A stretch of 64,000 bases of DNA from DASRFA01 sp035651755 (lineage in GTDB: Bacteria > Desulfobacterota > Binatia > UBA12015), in contig DASRFA010000018.1 in NCBI GenBank assembly GCA_035651755.1, forward strand, positions 154,856 to 218,855, written 5' to 3'. Position 1 is the first letter of the stretch; each line of letters begins with the position of its first letter. Below, piece after piece: positions 1 through 7,354 of the stretch. The notes below the pieces were generated by a model that was given only the letters and a program-made list of their open reading frames with translations, was not told where the DNA came from and did no database searches. The translations under genes were made by a program, and so were the position numbers.

Positions 1-680
1 AGCGCGAGCGGATCGCCGGCGATGCGCGCCCCGTCGTGGTCGGCCGCAAGCTCACGGGCGCGCGAGATCGAGAGCTGGACGAGCGTCGCGGCGAGCGGTG
101 CCACCACGGCGGCCGCGACGAGGGCGAGCGGGCTCGCGCCGTTCTCCTCCTCGTCGCCGCCGGGCGCGATCGCGCCGAAGCCCATGGCGTGCGCCACGTA
201 CGTCACGGCGCTCGCGGCCGCGGCCGCGATGGTCGCGACCAGCGTGTCGCGGTTCGCGATGTGGGCGAGCTCGTGGGCGAGCACGCCGCGGAGCTCGCGC
301 GGCGAGAGGAGGTCGAGGATGCCCGTCGTCACCGCGACGACGCCGTGCCGCGGGCTCCGCCCCGTCGCGAACGCGTTCGGCTGCCCGGATTGGATGATCG
401 CGACGCGCGGTTTCGGCATCCCGGCGCGGCCGACGAGGTCGTCGACCAGCGCGTGGAGGCGCGGCGCCTCCGCTGCGCTCACCTCGCGCGCGCCGTGCAC
501 GCGCAGCACGATCCGGTCGGAGAAGAAGTACGCTCCGACGTTCATGGCCAGCGCGAGCCCGACGAACAGCGCGAGCTGGCCCGGGGCGAGTGCGCCGCCG
601 ATGCCGACGACCAGCGTCGAGAGCGCGCCCAGCAGAAAGATCGTCTTCAGCTGGTTGTTCCAGCGCCGTGGAATGCTCAT
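1..680 (-). CDS. htpX: HtpX-type M48 zinc metalloprotease, C-terminus cut by window edge
   Basis: Inner-membrane zinc endopeptidase that removes misfolded membrane proteins. About 226 residues are visible. They show two N-terminal membrane segments (residues 13-30 and 36-53), the NAFATG motif near 102, the catalytic HELAH at 136-140 and a third membrane region around 185-203. The third zinc ligand is Glu210 in SRAREL, followed by AAD, as usual for HtpX. The family is about 280-300 residues, so roughly 60 are missing beyond position 1. The ATG at 680 follows AAGGAG. The hibernation factor lies 88 bp upstream on the same strand, so the two may form a stress operon. Confidence 0.95.
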   Translation of the reverse strand, partial: MSIPRRWNNQLKTIFLLGALSTLVVGIGGALAPGQLALFVGLALAMNVGAYFFSDRIVLRVHGAREVSAAEAPRLHALVDDLVGRAGMPKPRVAIIQSGQPNAFATGRSPRHGVVAVTTGILDLLSPRELRGVLAHELAHIANRDTLVATIAAAAASAVTYVAHAMGFGAIAPGGDEEENGASPLALVAAAVVAPLAATLVQLSISRARELAADHDGARIAGDPLA

Positions 681-768
681 CTCAGGGTCTCCTTCGTCTC
701 GTTCCGCTCCCGCTTCGCCGCTTCCGCGACCAGGGGCCGCTCCAGCGAACGGCCCGGCAGGAGGCGCA

Positions 769-1083
769 TCACGCTCGCAGCTCGTCGCTGCGCGCGATGG
801 AGCGCGCGGCGGTGCGGCCGGCACGGGCCGCGGCGCGATCGATCGCCGCGTAGAGATCCGGATCGACCGTCTCCACCAGCACCGGCCGGGCGCCGTGGAC
901 GCGGAGCAGGATCGTGCAGCGCCGGGCCGCGTCGCCGCGCGCCCCGTCGTCGTTCGCGACGCGCACCGCGACGTCGCCGAGCCGGCTCCCGAAGCGGCTC
1001 AGGGCGAAGCGAAGCCGGCGCTCGACGTGGTCGAGGAGCGCGGGCGTGAGAGCCATCCCCCGCGATCGGATCGAAAGATTCAT
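769..1083 (-). CDS. hpf: Short ribosome hibernation promoting factor (HPF/RaiA, S30AE family)
   Basis: A 104-residue protein of the S30AE fold (beta-alpha-beta-beta-beta-alpha), which binds the 30S decoding centre and inactivates ribosomes in slow growth or stress. It starts MNLSIRSRGM and contains an LLDHVERRLRFALSRF helix and a C-terminal DLYAAIDRAA helix typical of the family. It lacks the C-terminal dimerisation domain of long HPF. The ATG at 1083 follows GGAGGACGTCGCC. A longer reading frame to 1185 would run into the divergent regulator's promoter and is less likely. Transcribed toward htpX. Confidence 0.88.
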   Translation of the reverse strand: MNLSIRSRGMALTPALLDHVERRLRFALSRFGSRLGDVAVRVANDDGARGDAARRCTILLRVHGARPVLVETVDPDLYAAIDRAAARAGRTAARSIARSDELRA

Positions 1084-1183
1084 GGCGACGTCCTCCGCCG
1101 CCAGGGATACGACCGGATGACGATGAGAACAAATAGATAAATCGAGGATGAAAGTTCGATTAAACCGAAGTACGATGATCGCC
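1084..1183. promoter_or_regulatory. AT-richer divergent promoter region between hpf and nhaR-like gene
   Basis: About 100 bp between two divergent starts. It is clearly richer in A and T (for example AACAAATAGATAAATCGAGG and ATTAAACCG) than the flanking sequence, as expected of a two-way promoter. No sigma-factor boxes can be assigned with confidence. Confidence 0.4.
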
Positions 1184-2083
1184 ATGGAATGGCTGAACTA
1201 TCACCACCTGCTGTACTTCTGGACGGTCGCGCGCCTCGGCAGCGTCACCGCGGCGGCCGGCGAGCTTCGCCTCGCGCAGTCCACCGTGAGCGCGCAGATC
1301 CATCAGCTCGAGGCGGTGCTCGGCGAGCGCCTCCTGCGGCGAGAAGGGCGCCGCCTCGTGCTGACGGACGCCGGCCGCCGCGCCTTCGACTACGCCGCCG
1401 AGATCTTCGCGCTCGGGAGGGAGCTCGTCGATACGGTGAAGGGCACGTCGGGCGGGCGGCCGGCGCGGCTCGTCGTCGGCATCGCCGACCAGATGCCGAA
1501 GCGCATCGTGTACCGGCTCCTCGAGCCGGCGCTGCGCCTCTTGCCGTCGATCCACCTCGTCTGCACCGAGGGCAAGCCCGACGACCTCTTCGCGCAGCTC
1601 GCGCTCCACCGCGTGGACGTCGTCCTCACCGACTCGCCGATCGCGCCGAGCGTCGCGGTGCGCGGCTTCAACCACCTTCTCGGCGAGTGCGGCATCACGT
1701 TCTTCGCGCCGCGCCGCCTGTCCGAGCGCCCGCGCCGCCGGTTCCCGCGCTGCCTCGACGACGCGCCCGTGCTCCTGCCGGCGGAACGAACGACGCTACG
1801 CCGCGGCCTCGACCAGTGGCTCCGCGCGAGGGACCTGCGGCCGCGCGTGGTCGCGGAATTCGAGGACAGCGCACTGCTGAAGGCCTTCGGGCAGGCCGGC
1901 GCAGGCTACTTCCCCGGGCCGACCGCCATCGAGCGCGAGATCGCGCTGCAGTACGACGCGCGCATCGCCGGACGTGTGCCCGAGGTCCGAGAACGGTTCT
2001 ACGCGGTTTCGATCGAGCGGCGCCTGAAGCACCCGGCGATCGTCGCGATCTCGGAGGCTGCGCGCACCGACCTTCTCGCGTAG
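1184..2083 (+). CDS. nhaR: LysR-family regulator, NhaR-like
   Basis: A 299-residue LysR-type transcription factor. The N-terminal winged helix-turn-helix starts WLNYHHLLYFWTVAR, with SVTAAAGELRLAQSTVSAQI as the recognition region. The effector domain covers about residues 90-295. The WLNYHHL opening and the GIADQMPK segment near residue 100 are characteristic of NhaR, which activates Na+/H+ antiporter genes in response to sodium. I chose the ATG at 1184 because it places this conserved opening at residue 2; an ATG at 1148 with a GAGG directly before it is possible. An nhaA gene lies at 7355-8698, not next to it. Confidence 0.88.
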   Translation: MEWLNYHHLLYFWTVARLGSVTAAAGELRLAQSTVSAQIHQLEAVLGERLLRREGRRLVLTDAGRRAFDYAAEIFALGRELVDTVKGTSGGRPARLVVGIADQMPKRIVYRLLEPALRLLPSIHLVCTEGKPDDLFAQLALHRVDVVLTDSPIAPSVAVRGFNHLLGECGITFFAPRRLSERPRRRFPRCLDDAPVLLPAERTTLRRGLDQWLRARDLRPRVVAEFEDSALLKAFGQAGAGYFPGPTAIEREIALQYDARIAGRVPEVRERFYAVSIERRLKHPAIVAISEAARTDLLA

Positions 2084-2100
2084 CCGCGACGTCGGATCCG

Positions 2101-2922
2101 TCAAGCGCGGACGAAGGCGAGGAGGTCCGCGTTCACCTGGTCCTTGTGCGTCGAGCAGAGGCCGTGCGGCGCTCCTGGCAGGACCTTGAGGGTCGCGCCG
2201 CGGATCATCTTCGACGAGCGCTCGGCCGACGCGCCGATCGGCACGATCTGGTCGTCGTCGCCGTGGAGGACGAGCGTCGGCACGTCGAAGCGCGCGAGGT
2301 CCTCGGTGAAGTCGGTCTCCGAGAACGCCTTGATGCAGTCGTAGACGGCCTTGAAGCCCGCCTGCATGCCCTGCAGCCAGAACGAGTCGCGGAGGCCGTG
2401 CGACACGTTCGAGCCCGGCCGGTTCGCGCCGTAGAACGGCAGCGCGAGATCGTTGAAGAACTGCGAGCGGTCGGCGAGGACGCCGCGGCGGATCTCGTCG
2501 AACGCCTCCATCGGCAGGCCGCCCGGATTCGCGGCCGTCTTGAGCATGATCGGCGGCACGGCGCCGATCAGCACCGCCTTGGCGACGCGCTTCGTTCCGT
2601 GCCGGCCGATGTAGCGCGCGACCTCGCCGCCGCCCGTCGAATGGCCGACGTGGACCGCATCCTTCAGATCGAGCGCCTCGACCAGCGCCGCGAGGTCGTC
2701 GGCGTAGGTGTCCATGTCGTTGCCGTTCCAGGGCTGGCTCGAGCGGCCGTGGCCGCGGCGGTCGTGCGCGATGGAGCGGTATCCGCGCTCGGCCAGGAAC
2801 AGCATCTGGTCGTCCCACGCGTCGGCGCCGAGCGGCCAGCCGTGGCTGAAGACGACCGGCTGCCCGCTTCCCCAGTCCTTGAAGTAGATCTGCGTGCCGT
2901 CCTTGGTCGTGATCGTGCCCAT
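2101..2922 (-). CDS. Alpha/beta hydrolase, non-haem chloroperoxidase/arylesterase type
   Basis: A 273-residue cytoplasmic alpha/beta hydrolase. The nucleophile is Ser95 in GHSTGG, the acid lies in the HGDDDQIVP segment near residue 226 and the catalytic His is about residue 253 in GAPHG. The oxyanion loop is SHGWPLGADAW at 26-36. This pattern matches cofactor-free bacterial haloperoxidases, which are usually esterases or perhydrolases in vivo. The ATG at 2922 is preceded by AAGGAAG. It ends 17 bp from the convergent regulator gene. The natural substrate cannot be told from sequence. Confidence 0.93.
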   Translation of the reverse strand: MGTITTKDGTQIYFKDWGSGQPVVFSHGWPLGADAWDDQMLFLAERGYRSIAHDRRGHGRSSQPWNGNDMDTYADDLAALVEALDLKDAVHVGHSTGGGEVARYIGRHGTKRVAKAVLIGAVPPIMLKTAANPGGLPMEAFDEIRRGVLADRSQFFNDLALPFYGANRPGSNVSHGLRDSFWLQGMQAGFKAVYDCIKAFSETDFTEDLARFDVPTLVLHGDDDQIVPIGASAERSSKMIRGATLKVLPGAPHGLCSTHKDQVNADLLAFVRA

Positions 2923-3088
2923 CGCGATCTTCCTTTCTCCCTCTGGGGCTGCGCCGAAACGGGTCGGTCGCGGTGTCCCGGCCGCGTGTCGCGCGTCGCC
3001 ACGCTAGCGCCTCGCAGGCGCTGGCGGAACCGCATCGACGACGCCCGATCGCGACCGACGGCGAAGCGGTCGTGGTAGGATCGTCGAC

Positions 3089-4033
3089 ATGGCGACGCGA
3101 AATCGCTCGACGCCGGCGGACTGGCCCGACCTCGTCTACGCGGAAGGGCACGAGACCTGGACGACGCTCCACCTTTGGACGCAAGTGGTCGGGAAGGTGC
3201 GCCTCGTCCAGACGCCGTGGGTGAACCACTCCTGGCACGTACCGCTCTACTTGACGGCGCGCGGCTTGACGACGTCGACGATCCCGTTCGACGGGCGCAC
3301 GCTCGAGATGGAGTTCGACTTCGTCGGGCAACGCCTCGCGCTGCGGACGGGCGAGGGCGCCGAGCGCGCCTTGCCGCTCGTCGCGCAGCCGGTGTCCGAC
3401 TTCTACCGCGCGGTCATGGACGCGCTCTCCGAGCTCGACATGCCGGTCCGCATCCACACGACCCCGAACGAGATCGCGGACGCCGTGCCGTTCGAGCGCG
3501 ACCTCGCGCCCCGCCGCTACCAACCCGAGCACGCGACCCGCCTCTGGCGCGCTCTCCTCGAGATCGACCGGGTGCTGAAGGAGTTCCGGGCGCGCTTCAT
3601 CGGGAAGTGCAGCCCCGTGCACTTCTTCTGGGGGAGCTTCGACCTCGCGGTCACGCGCTTCTCCGGGCGCGAGGCGCCGTCGCACCCCGGCGGCGTGCCG
3701 AACTTCCCGGACTGGGTGGCGCGCGAAGCGTACTCGCACGAGGTGAGCAGCGCCGGCTTCTGGCCCGGCGGCGGCGCGATCGAGCACCCGGCCTTCTACT
3801 CGTACGCGTATCCGGCGCCGCCCGGCTTCGCCGATGCGCGCGTCGAGCCCGCGGCCGCGCTCTGGTCGAAGGAGCTCGGGGAGTTCGTCCTGCCGTACGA
3901 CGCGGTTCGAGCGGCGTCGTCGCCGGACGACACGCTGCTCGCGTTCCTCCAGTCGACGTACGAGGCGGCTGCGGATCTCGGCCGCTGGCCGCGTGCCGCG
4001 CTCGAGCGCGAGCTGCCTCCGCCACACCGCTGA
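3089..4033 (+). CDS. DUF5996 family protein
   Basis: A 314-residue soluble protein of the DUF5996 family. Typical segments are TLHLWTQVVGKVRL near residue 25, TPWVNHSWHVPLYL near 45, and a Trp/Pro/Tyr-rich C-terminal half with HFFWGSFDLAVTRFSGR near 190. No signal peptide or membrane segment is seen. The function is unknown. The conserved His, Trp and Arg residues suggest a small-molecule binding pocket, but that is inference. It is single and follows the divergent hydrolase gene at a distance of about 165 bp. Confidence 0.9.
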   Translation: MATRNRSTPADWPDLVYAEGHETWTTLHLWTQVVGKVRLVQTPWVNHSWHVPLYLTARGLTTSTIPFDGRTLEMEFDFVGQRLALRTGEGAERALPLVAQPVSDFYRAVMDALSELDMPVRIHTTPNEIADAVPFERDLAPRRYQPEHATRLWRALLEIDRVLKEFRARFIGKCSPVHFFWGSFDLAVTRFSGREAPSHPGGVPNFPDWVAREAYSHEVSSAGFWPGGGAIEHPAFYSYAYPAPPGFADARVEPAAALWSKELGEFVLPYDAVRAASSPDDTLLAFLQSTYEAAADLGRWPRAALERELPPPHR

Positions 4034-4075
4034 CGCGCTCGCGGCGCGCTGCGCGTCGCGAGCGTGACGCGGCCG

Positions 4076-5158
4076 CTACAGCCCGTACTTCGGGAACGAC
4101 CCGAAGAAGCCGTGCTCGTGGAGCCCGTAGCCGACGTGCCTCTCGCCGCGCGGCCCCGCCAGCTCGAAGCGCGCGGCGTGATCGACGACGCCGAACCACC
4201 CCCAGCTCGCGAGCTCCTCCATCGACCACTCCTTCCCCTGTACGACGAGCGGTCCCTGGTACATCCCGTGGCGCCAGTCGGCGTCCATGCCGTAGCCGGT
4301 GCCGACCGCGATGAAGCAGTGGGTGAGGGGAACGACCTTCACCTCGATCGCGCCGCCCGGCGCCTCGGGAAACGAGAGCCGCGAGGGCTGCTCGATCATG
4401 CGCGTTCCCGGGACGAGGGTGTGCTCGAACTCCGGGCGGCCGAGCCACTCGGGCTCGCGCGCCGGGTCGGGCCAGATGCGGATCGCCTCCTCCATCGGCC
4501 GCTTCCCGTCGGGCCCCTCGTGCACGATGTAGAGGATCGAGAAGTGGTCGAACTGCATCGGCGCGTAGTTCCACATGCCGACCATCTGACCTTCGGCTTG
4601 ACGGATCCCGGGGTGCTCGGCCTCGCCGACCGGGCGAACGCCCCACGAGCGGTCGCGCGTGCCCTTCCAGCGATCGGGTGTCACGACGAAGCGCTCGCCC
4701 GCGACCTCGAGCGTACCCGACCAGCAGCCCGTCTGCGCGAAGCGCATCGTGTCGAAGAGGACGCGGCCGTGCCGGCGGAGGTACTGCCGGGGCTCGAGGA
4801 ACGCGGGGATCGCGCCCGCCCACGTGAGGTCGCAGGCGATGCCGTGCTCGGTCGGCTCGAGGAGGAAGCGCAGCTTCCGGAGCGGCTCGACCACCTCCAC
4901 CCGGAACGGCCCGACCGAGGTGTCGCGCCGATCGCCGAGCTCGCGCGAGGCGCGCACGACGAGGTGGCGATTGCCGCGGCGGACGACGGCGAACGCGTCC
5001 TGCACGGCGAGGTTCGGGTACTGGCCCATCCCCATCACCATGAAGAGGTCGTCGCTCGAGGCGTGCAGGTTGAAGTAGTAGCGGTCGTAGAAGTTCCGGT
5101 CGCTCGTGCCCACGTACCGGATCGGCTCGGCGAGCTGGTGGAGAGGATAGTCGTCCAT
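4076..5158 (-). CDS. Conserved hypothetical protein, DUF7064/7065-like beta-rich fold
   Basis: About 360 residues, rich in beta strands, Trp and Gly, with no signal peptide. It starts MDDYPLHQLAEPIRYVGTSD and contains RNFYDRYYFNLHAS, a DRWKGTRDRSWGVRP segment near 180-195 and GTGYGMDADWRHGMYQG. Such proteins are frequent in actinobacterial and Binatota-type genomes beside lipid and terpenoid catabolic genes. They resemble the two-lobed lipocalin-like fold of CrtC carotenoid hydratase, which is how DUF7064/7065 proteins are usually described. I recognise the family only loosely and claim no reaction. The start is uncertain: ATGs at 5158, 5170 and 5206 all lack a good ribosome binding site. Confidence 0.82.
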   Translation of the reverse strand: MDDYPLHQLAEPIRYVGTSDRNFYDRYYFNLHASSDDLFMVMGMGQYPNLAVQDAFAVVRRGNRHLVVRASRELGDRRDTSVGPFRVEVVEPLRKLRFLLEPTEHGIACDLTWAGAIPAFLEPRQYLRRHGRVLFDTMRFAQTGCWSGTLEVAGERFVVTPDRWKGTRDRSWGVRPVGEAEHPGIRQAEGQMVGMWNYAPMQFDHFSILYIVHEGPDGKRPMEEAIRIWPDPAREPEWLGRPEFEHTLVPGTRMIEQPSRLSFPEAPGGAIEVKVVPLTHCFIAVGTGYGMDADWRHGMYQGPLVVQGKEWSMEELASWGWFGVVDHAARFELAGPRGERHVGYGLHEHGFFGSFPKYGL

Positions 5159-5277
5159 CGCTGACAGCATGCCGATGGTCTCGTTCGGGCGGCGCCGGCT
5201 TGTCAAACGACCCCATGCGCGACGCCGGAGCGCGCGAGCGATTGCCGCACGGCCTTGACGCGGCTACAGTGCGCGCC

Positions 5278-5517
5278 GTGAAGCGCCTCGCGATGCTGCT
5301 CGTCGCCTGCGGCCTGCAGGCCTGCGCGGTCACGGCGACCCAGATTCACGGCAACGACGGGAAGTCGTACCAGTACGTCGAGTGCAAGGGCCTCTTTCGT
5401 ACGCTCGACGATTGCTACGTGAAGGCGAACGAGGTCTGCCCCGCCGGCTACCAGATCGACAACGACGCGGCGCCGCGCGACACGTACAACTCCAGCATGA
5501 TCGTGCGCTGCAGTTAG
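5278..5517 (+). CDS. Small secreted lipoprotein
   Basis: A 79-residue protein with a GTG start at 5278, giving VKRLAMLLVACGLQACAVTATQ. This is a short basic and hydrophobic signal ending in two possible lipoboxes (LVAC and LQAC). The mature part carries three further Cys residues and aromatic residues (SYQYVECKGLF, DDCYVKANEVC, a GYQI segment). This is the pattern of small periplasmic lipoproteins that turn up beside many proteobacterial genes. Its function is unknown. The hypothetical gene at 4076-5158 is divergent from it. The two-hairpin repeat at 5536 begins 18 bp after its stop. Confidence 0.75.
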   Translation: MKRLAMLLVACGLQACAVTATQIHGNDGKSYQYVECKGLFRTLDDCYVKANEVCPAGYQIDNDAAPRDTYNSSMIVRCS

Positions 5518-5535
5518 CCGAACGAGGAGTGATCT

Positions 5536-5640
5536 CAACGAGGGAAACGCTTCCCTCGCCCCGTTCGGCAAAGCCGAACGGGGCCCCACTCCCTGCGGGG
5601 CTCGCTTCGCTCGGCCGCGCTTCGCGCGCTCAAGGGAGAC
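5536..5640 (+). repeat. Two-hairpin palindromic repeat, copy A
   Basis: Starts CAACGAGGGAAACGCTTCCC. It forms a first hairpin (CGAGGGAA/TTCCCTCG), a second hairpin (CCCCGTTCGGC-AAA-GCCGAACGGGG) and a tail with CTCGCTTCGCTCGG. The same layout recurs at 6716, 31369 and, inverted, at 51147. This copy sits between two converging genes and could also act as a bidirectional terminator. Confidence 0.85.
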
Positions 5641-5642
5641 GC

Positions 5643-6710
5643 CTAAGCGCCCTTGCGAAGTTCCGGCGCAGCTCGGCCGGAGACCAACGGGAGATCGAGG
5701 TACGTCTTGATCCCCGCCTCCGCGCGGCACACGTACGGGATCGCGTTCACGCAGTGCATCGCGGTCGCGACGATGCCGGAGTTCCGGCGGATGCCGGTCT
5801 CGATGTCGGGCGGGTGGAGGCCGTGGAACGCGACCTTGACCGGCGGGTCGCCGGTGATCTCGACCTCGAAGCGCTCGCCGGCCGGTCCGAACGTCCACGG
5901 CGGGTCGAGGTGCTGCTGGCCCATGAGCCAGTTGACCCGCGCGGTGACGACCGGCGTGCCGCGCACCGTGCCCTGCCACGTGAAGCGCTGCGCCGCGACC
6001 GTCCCGCTCTCGATCGTCCCGATCGGGGTGTCGATGCGCGCCGTCGCGACCGCGGTCTCGTGGCGCGCGACGCGCTCGGGGTCGAGATCGAAGCCGAGCG
6101 CCGCCGCCACCATGTCGATGGACTGCCCGAAGCCGGCGCCGAGGAGATCGAGCATCGGGCTCTTCGCGGCCACGTCGGGCGGCTTTCCGAAGAGCATGAT
6201 CTCGCGCACCACGAACTCGGCCGCGTAGGTCCGGATGTCGGAGAACTCCTCAGCCCGGACGTGCTCGATGCGGTGCGAGAGCGCCGACAGCATGAGCGGG
6301 AAGCGCTCGGTGATCCCGCCCGGGTGGATGCCGGTGCCGTGCAGGGTCACGCCGCCGCGCCGGCACGCCGCCTCGACGTCGGCGACGCCCGCGCTCCGGA
6401 ACGGATAGAACCAGCCGAGCGGCGTGACCACGTTCTTCCGCGACTCGAGGATGCGGACGACCTCCTGCGTGTCCGCGAGGAGCGGGCTGTAGAGCACGCA
6501 GTCGGCATCGCTCGCGAGCAGCGCGGCGGCGTCGTTCGTCGCCCGGACGCCGATCGGGGCGAGCCCGCAGATCTCGCCGACGTCGCGCCCGGACTTCGCC
6601 GCGCTGTGCACCCAGCACCCGACGAGCTCGAGCTCGGGATGGTCGAGGATGCCCTCGATCGCGGCCCGGCCGACGTTGCCGGTCGCCCACTGGATCACGC
6701 GATATGGCAT
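5643..6710 (-). CDS. DapB-fold NAD(P)-dependent reductase (2,4-diaminopentanoate dehydrogenase-like)
   Basis: A 355-residue protein with an N-terminal Rossmann fold (VIQWATGNVGRAAIEGIL, residues 4-21) and a DapB-like C-terminal domain. The family includes clostridial 2,4-diaminopentanoate dehydrogenase. It also includes many actinobacterial proteins called dihydrodipicolinate reductase that do not belong to lysine synthesis, and no other dap gene is nearby. Other visible segments are GTGIHPGGITERFPL near 150 and a C-terminal MHCVNAIPYVCRAEAGI. A substrate cannot be assigned. The start ATG is flanked directly by repeat copy B and lacks a clear Shine-Dalgarno sequence. Confidence 0.88.
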   Translation of the reverse strand: MPYRVIQWATGNVGRAAIEGILDHPELELVGCWVHSAAKSGRDVGEICGLAPIGVRATNDAAALLASDADCVLYSPLLADTQEVVRILESRKNVVTPLGWFYPFRSAGVADVEAACRRGGVTLHGTGIHPGGITERFPLMLSALSHRIEHVRAEEFSDIRTYAAEFVVREIMLFGKPPDVAAKSPMLDLLGAGFGQSIDMVAAALGFDLDPERVARHETAVATARIDTPIGTIESGTVAAQRFTWQGTVRGTPVVTARVNWLMGQQHLDPPWTFGPAGERFEVEITGDPPVKVAFHGLHPPDIETGIRRNSGIVATAMHCVNAIPYVCRAEAGIKTYLDLPLVSGRAAPELRKGA

Positions 6711-6715
6711 CGTCT

Positions 6716-6855
6716 CGACGAGGGGATCGCTGCCCTCGCCCCGTCGGGCAAAGCCCGCCGGGGCCCCAAGTCATCGCACGAGGGGATCGCTCCCCTCGCC
6801 CCGTCGGGCAAAGCCCGCCGGGGCCCCACTCCCCGCGGGCTCGCTTCGCTCGCAT
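6716..6855 (+). repeat. Two-hairpin palindromic repeat, copy B (tandem double unit)
   Basis: Two units in tandem, at about 6717-6768 and 6777-6855. Each has an ACGAGGGGATCGC hairpin followed by CCCCGTCGGGC-AAA-GCCCGCCGGGG. The second unit carries the CTCGCTTCGCTCG tail. The loop stem here is GGGC/GCCC rather than the TTCGGC/GCCGAA of copy A, so two subtypes exist. It lies between two minus-strand genes, directly before the start codon of the DapB-fold gene. Confidence 0.85.
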
Positions 6856-6870
6856 GCTGAATCATGGTCC

Positions 6871-7338
6871 TCAGCGCGGCTTCAGGCGCACCACCGGGAT
6901 GTTCCGGGCGGTGCGGCCCTGGTAGTCGTCGAAGTCCCGGTACATCGCGGTGAGGCGCGGCCAGAGCGCGGCCTTCTCCTCGTCCGACACGCGCTCCGCG
7001 CGCATCGCGCGCTTGACGCTGCCGATCTGGAGCTCGACGTCCGGGTTCGCCTCGAGGTTCCGGTACCAGAGAGGGTTCTTCGACATCCCGCCCTTCGAAG
7101 CGACCACGACGACGTCGTCCCCGTCCAGGAGGTACAGAAGCGCGACCGTCCGTGGCTCGCCCGAGCGCCGCCCGATCGTGGTGAGCAGGCAGACCGGCGC
7201 GCCGCGCAGGAACTTCCCCCAGATGCGTCCTTCGGAGAGGCGGTAGATCCACACGTTGAGCGCCGTCATGACCTTCACGACGGCGCTCCCGAAGCGCTCC
7301 TGCGCCGGCGTGTACGGCGGCAGCCTGGTCTCGGCCAT
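6871..7338 (-). CDS. Deazaflavin/FMN-dependent nitroreductase, Ddn family
   Basis: A 155-residue split-barrel protein. The diagnostic stretch is APVCLLTTIGRRSGEPRTV at about residues 43-61, followed by LLYLLDGDDVVVVASKGG and NPLWYRNLEANPDVELQIG. This is the binding pocket seen in Mycobacterium Ddn and related F420H2-dependent reductases, which reduce quinones or nitro compounds. Use of F420 rather than FMN is inferred from the family. No F420 biosynthesis gene is present in the window. The ATG at 7338 places the family start MAETRLPPYT correctly; a frame open further upstream has no support. Confidence 0.9.
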   Translation of the reverse strand: MAETRLPPYTPAQERFGSAVVKVMTALNVWIYRLSEGRIWGKFLRGAPVCLLTTIGRRSGEPRTVALLYLLDGDDVVVVASKGGMSKNPLWYRNLEANPDVELQIGSVKRAMRAERVSDEEKAALWPRLTAMYRDFDDYQGRTARNIPVVRLKPR

Positions 7339-7354
7339 GGGCCGAAGGTGTCCT

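Noticed and set aside
22..1140. Long open frame on the plus strand across htpX and hpf
   Set aside because: Its translation is Arg/Ala/Ser-rich with no motif; the minus-strand HtpX and HPF have full family motifs and ribosome binding sites. In such GC-rich DNA antisense frames stay open by chance.
6649..6900. Apparent proteins inside the two-hairpin repeats
   Set aside because: Peptides such as SLPSPRRAKPAGAP recur at every repeat copy and come from hairpin DNA, not genes.
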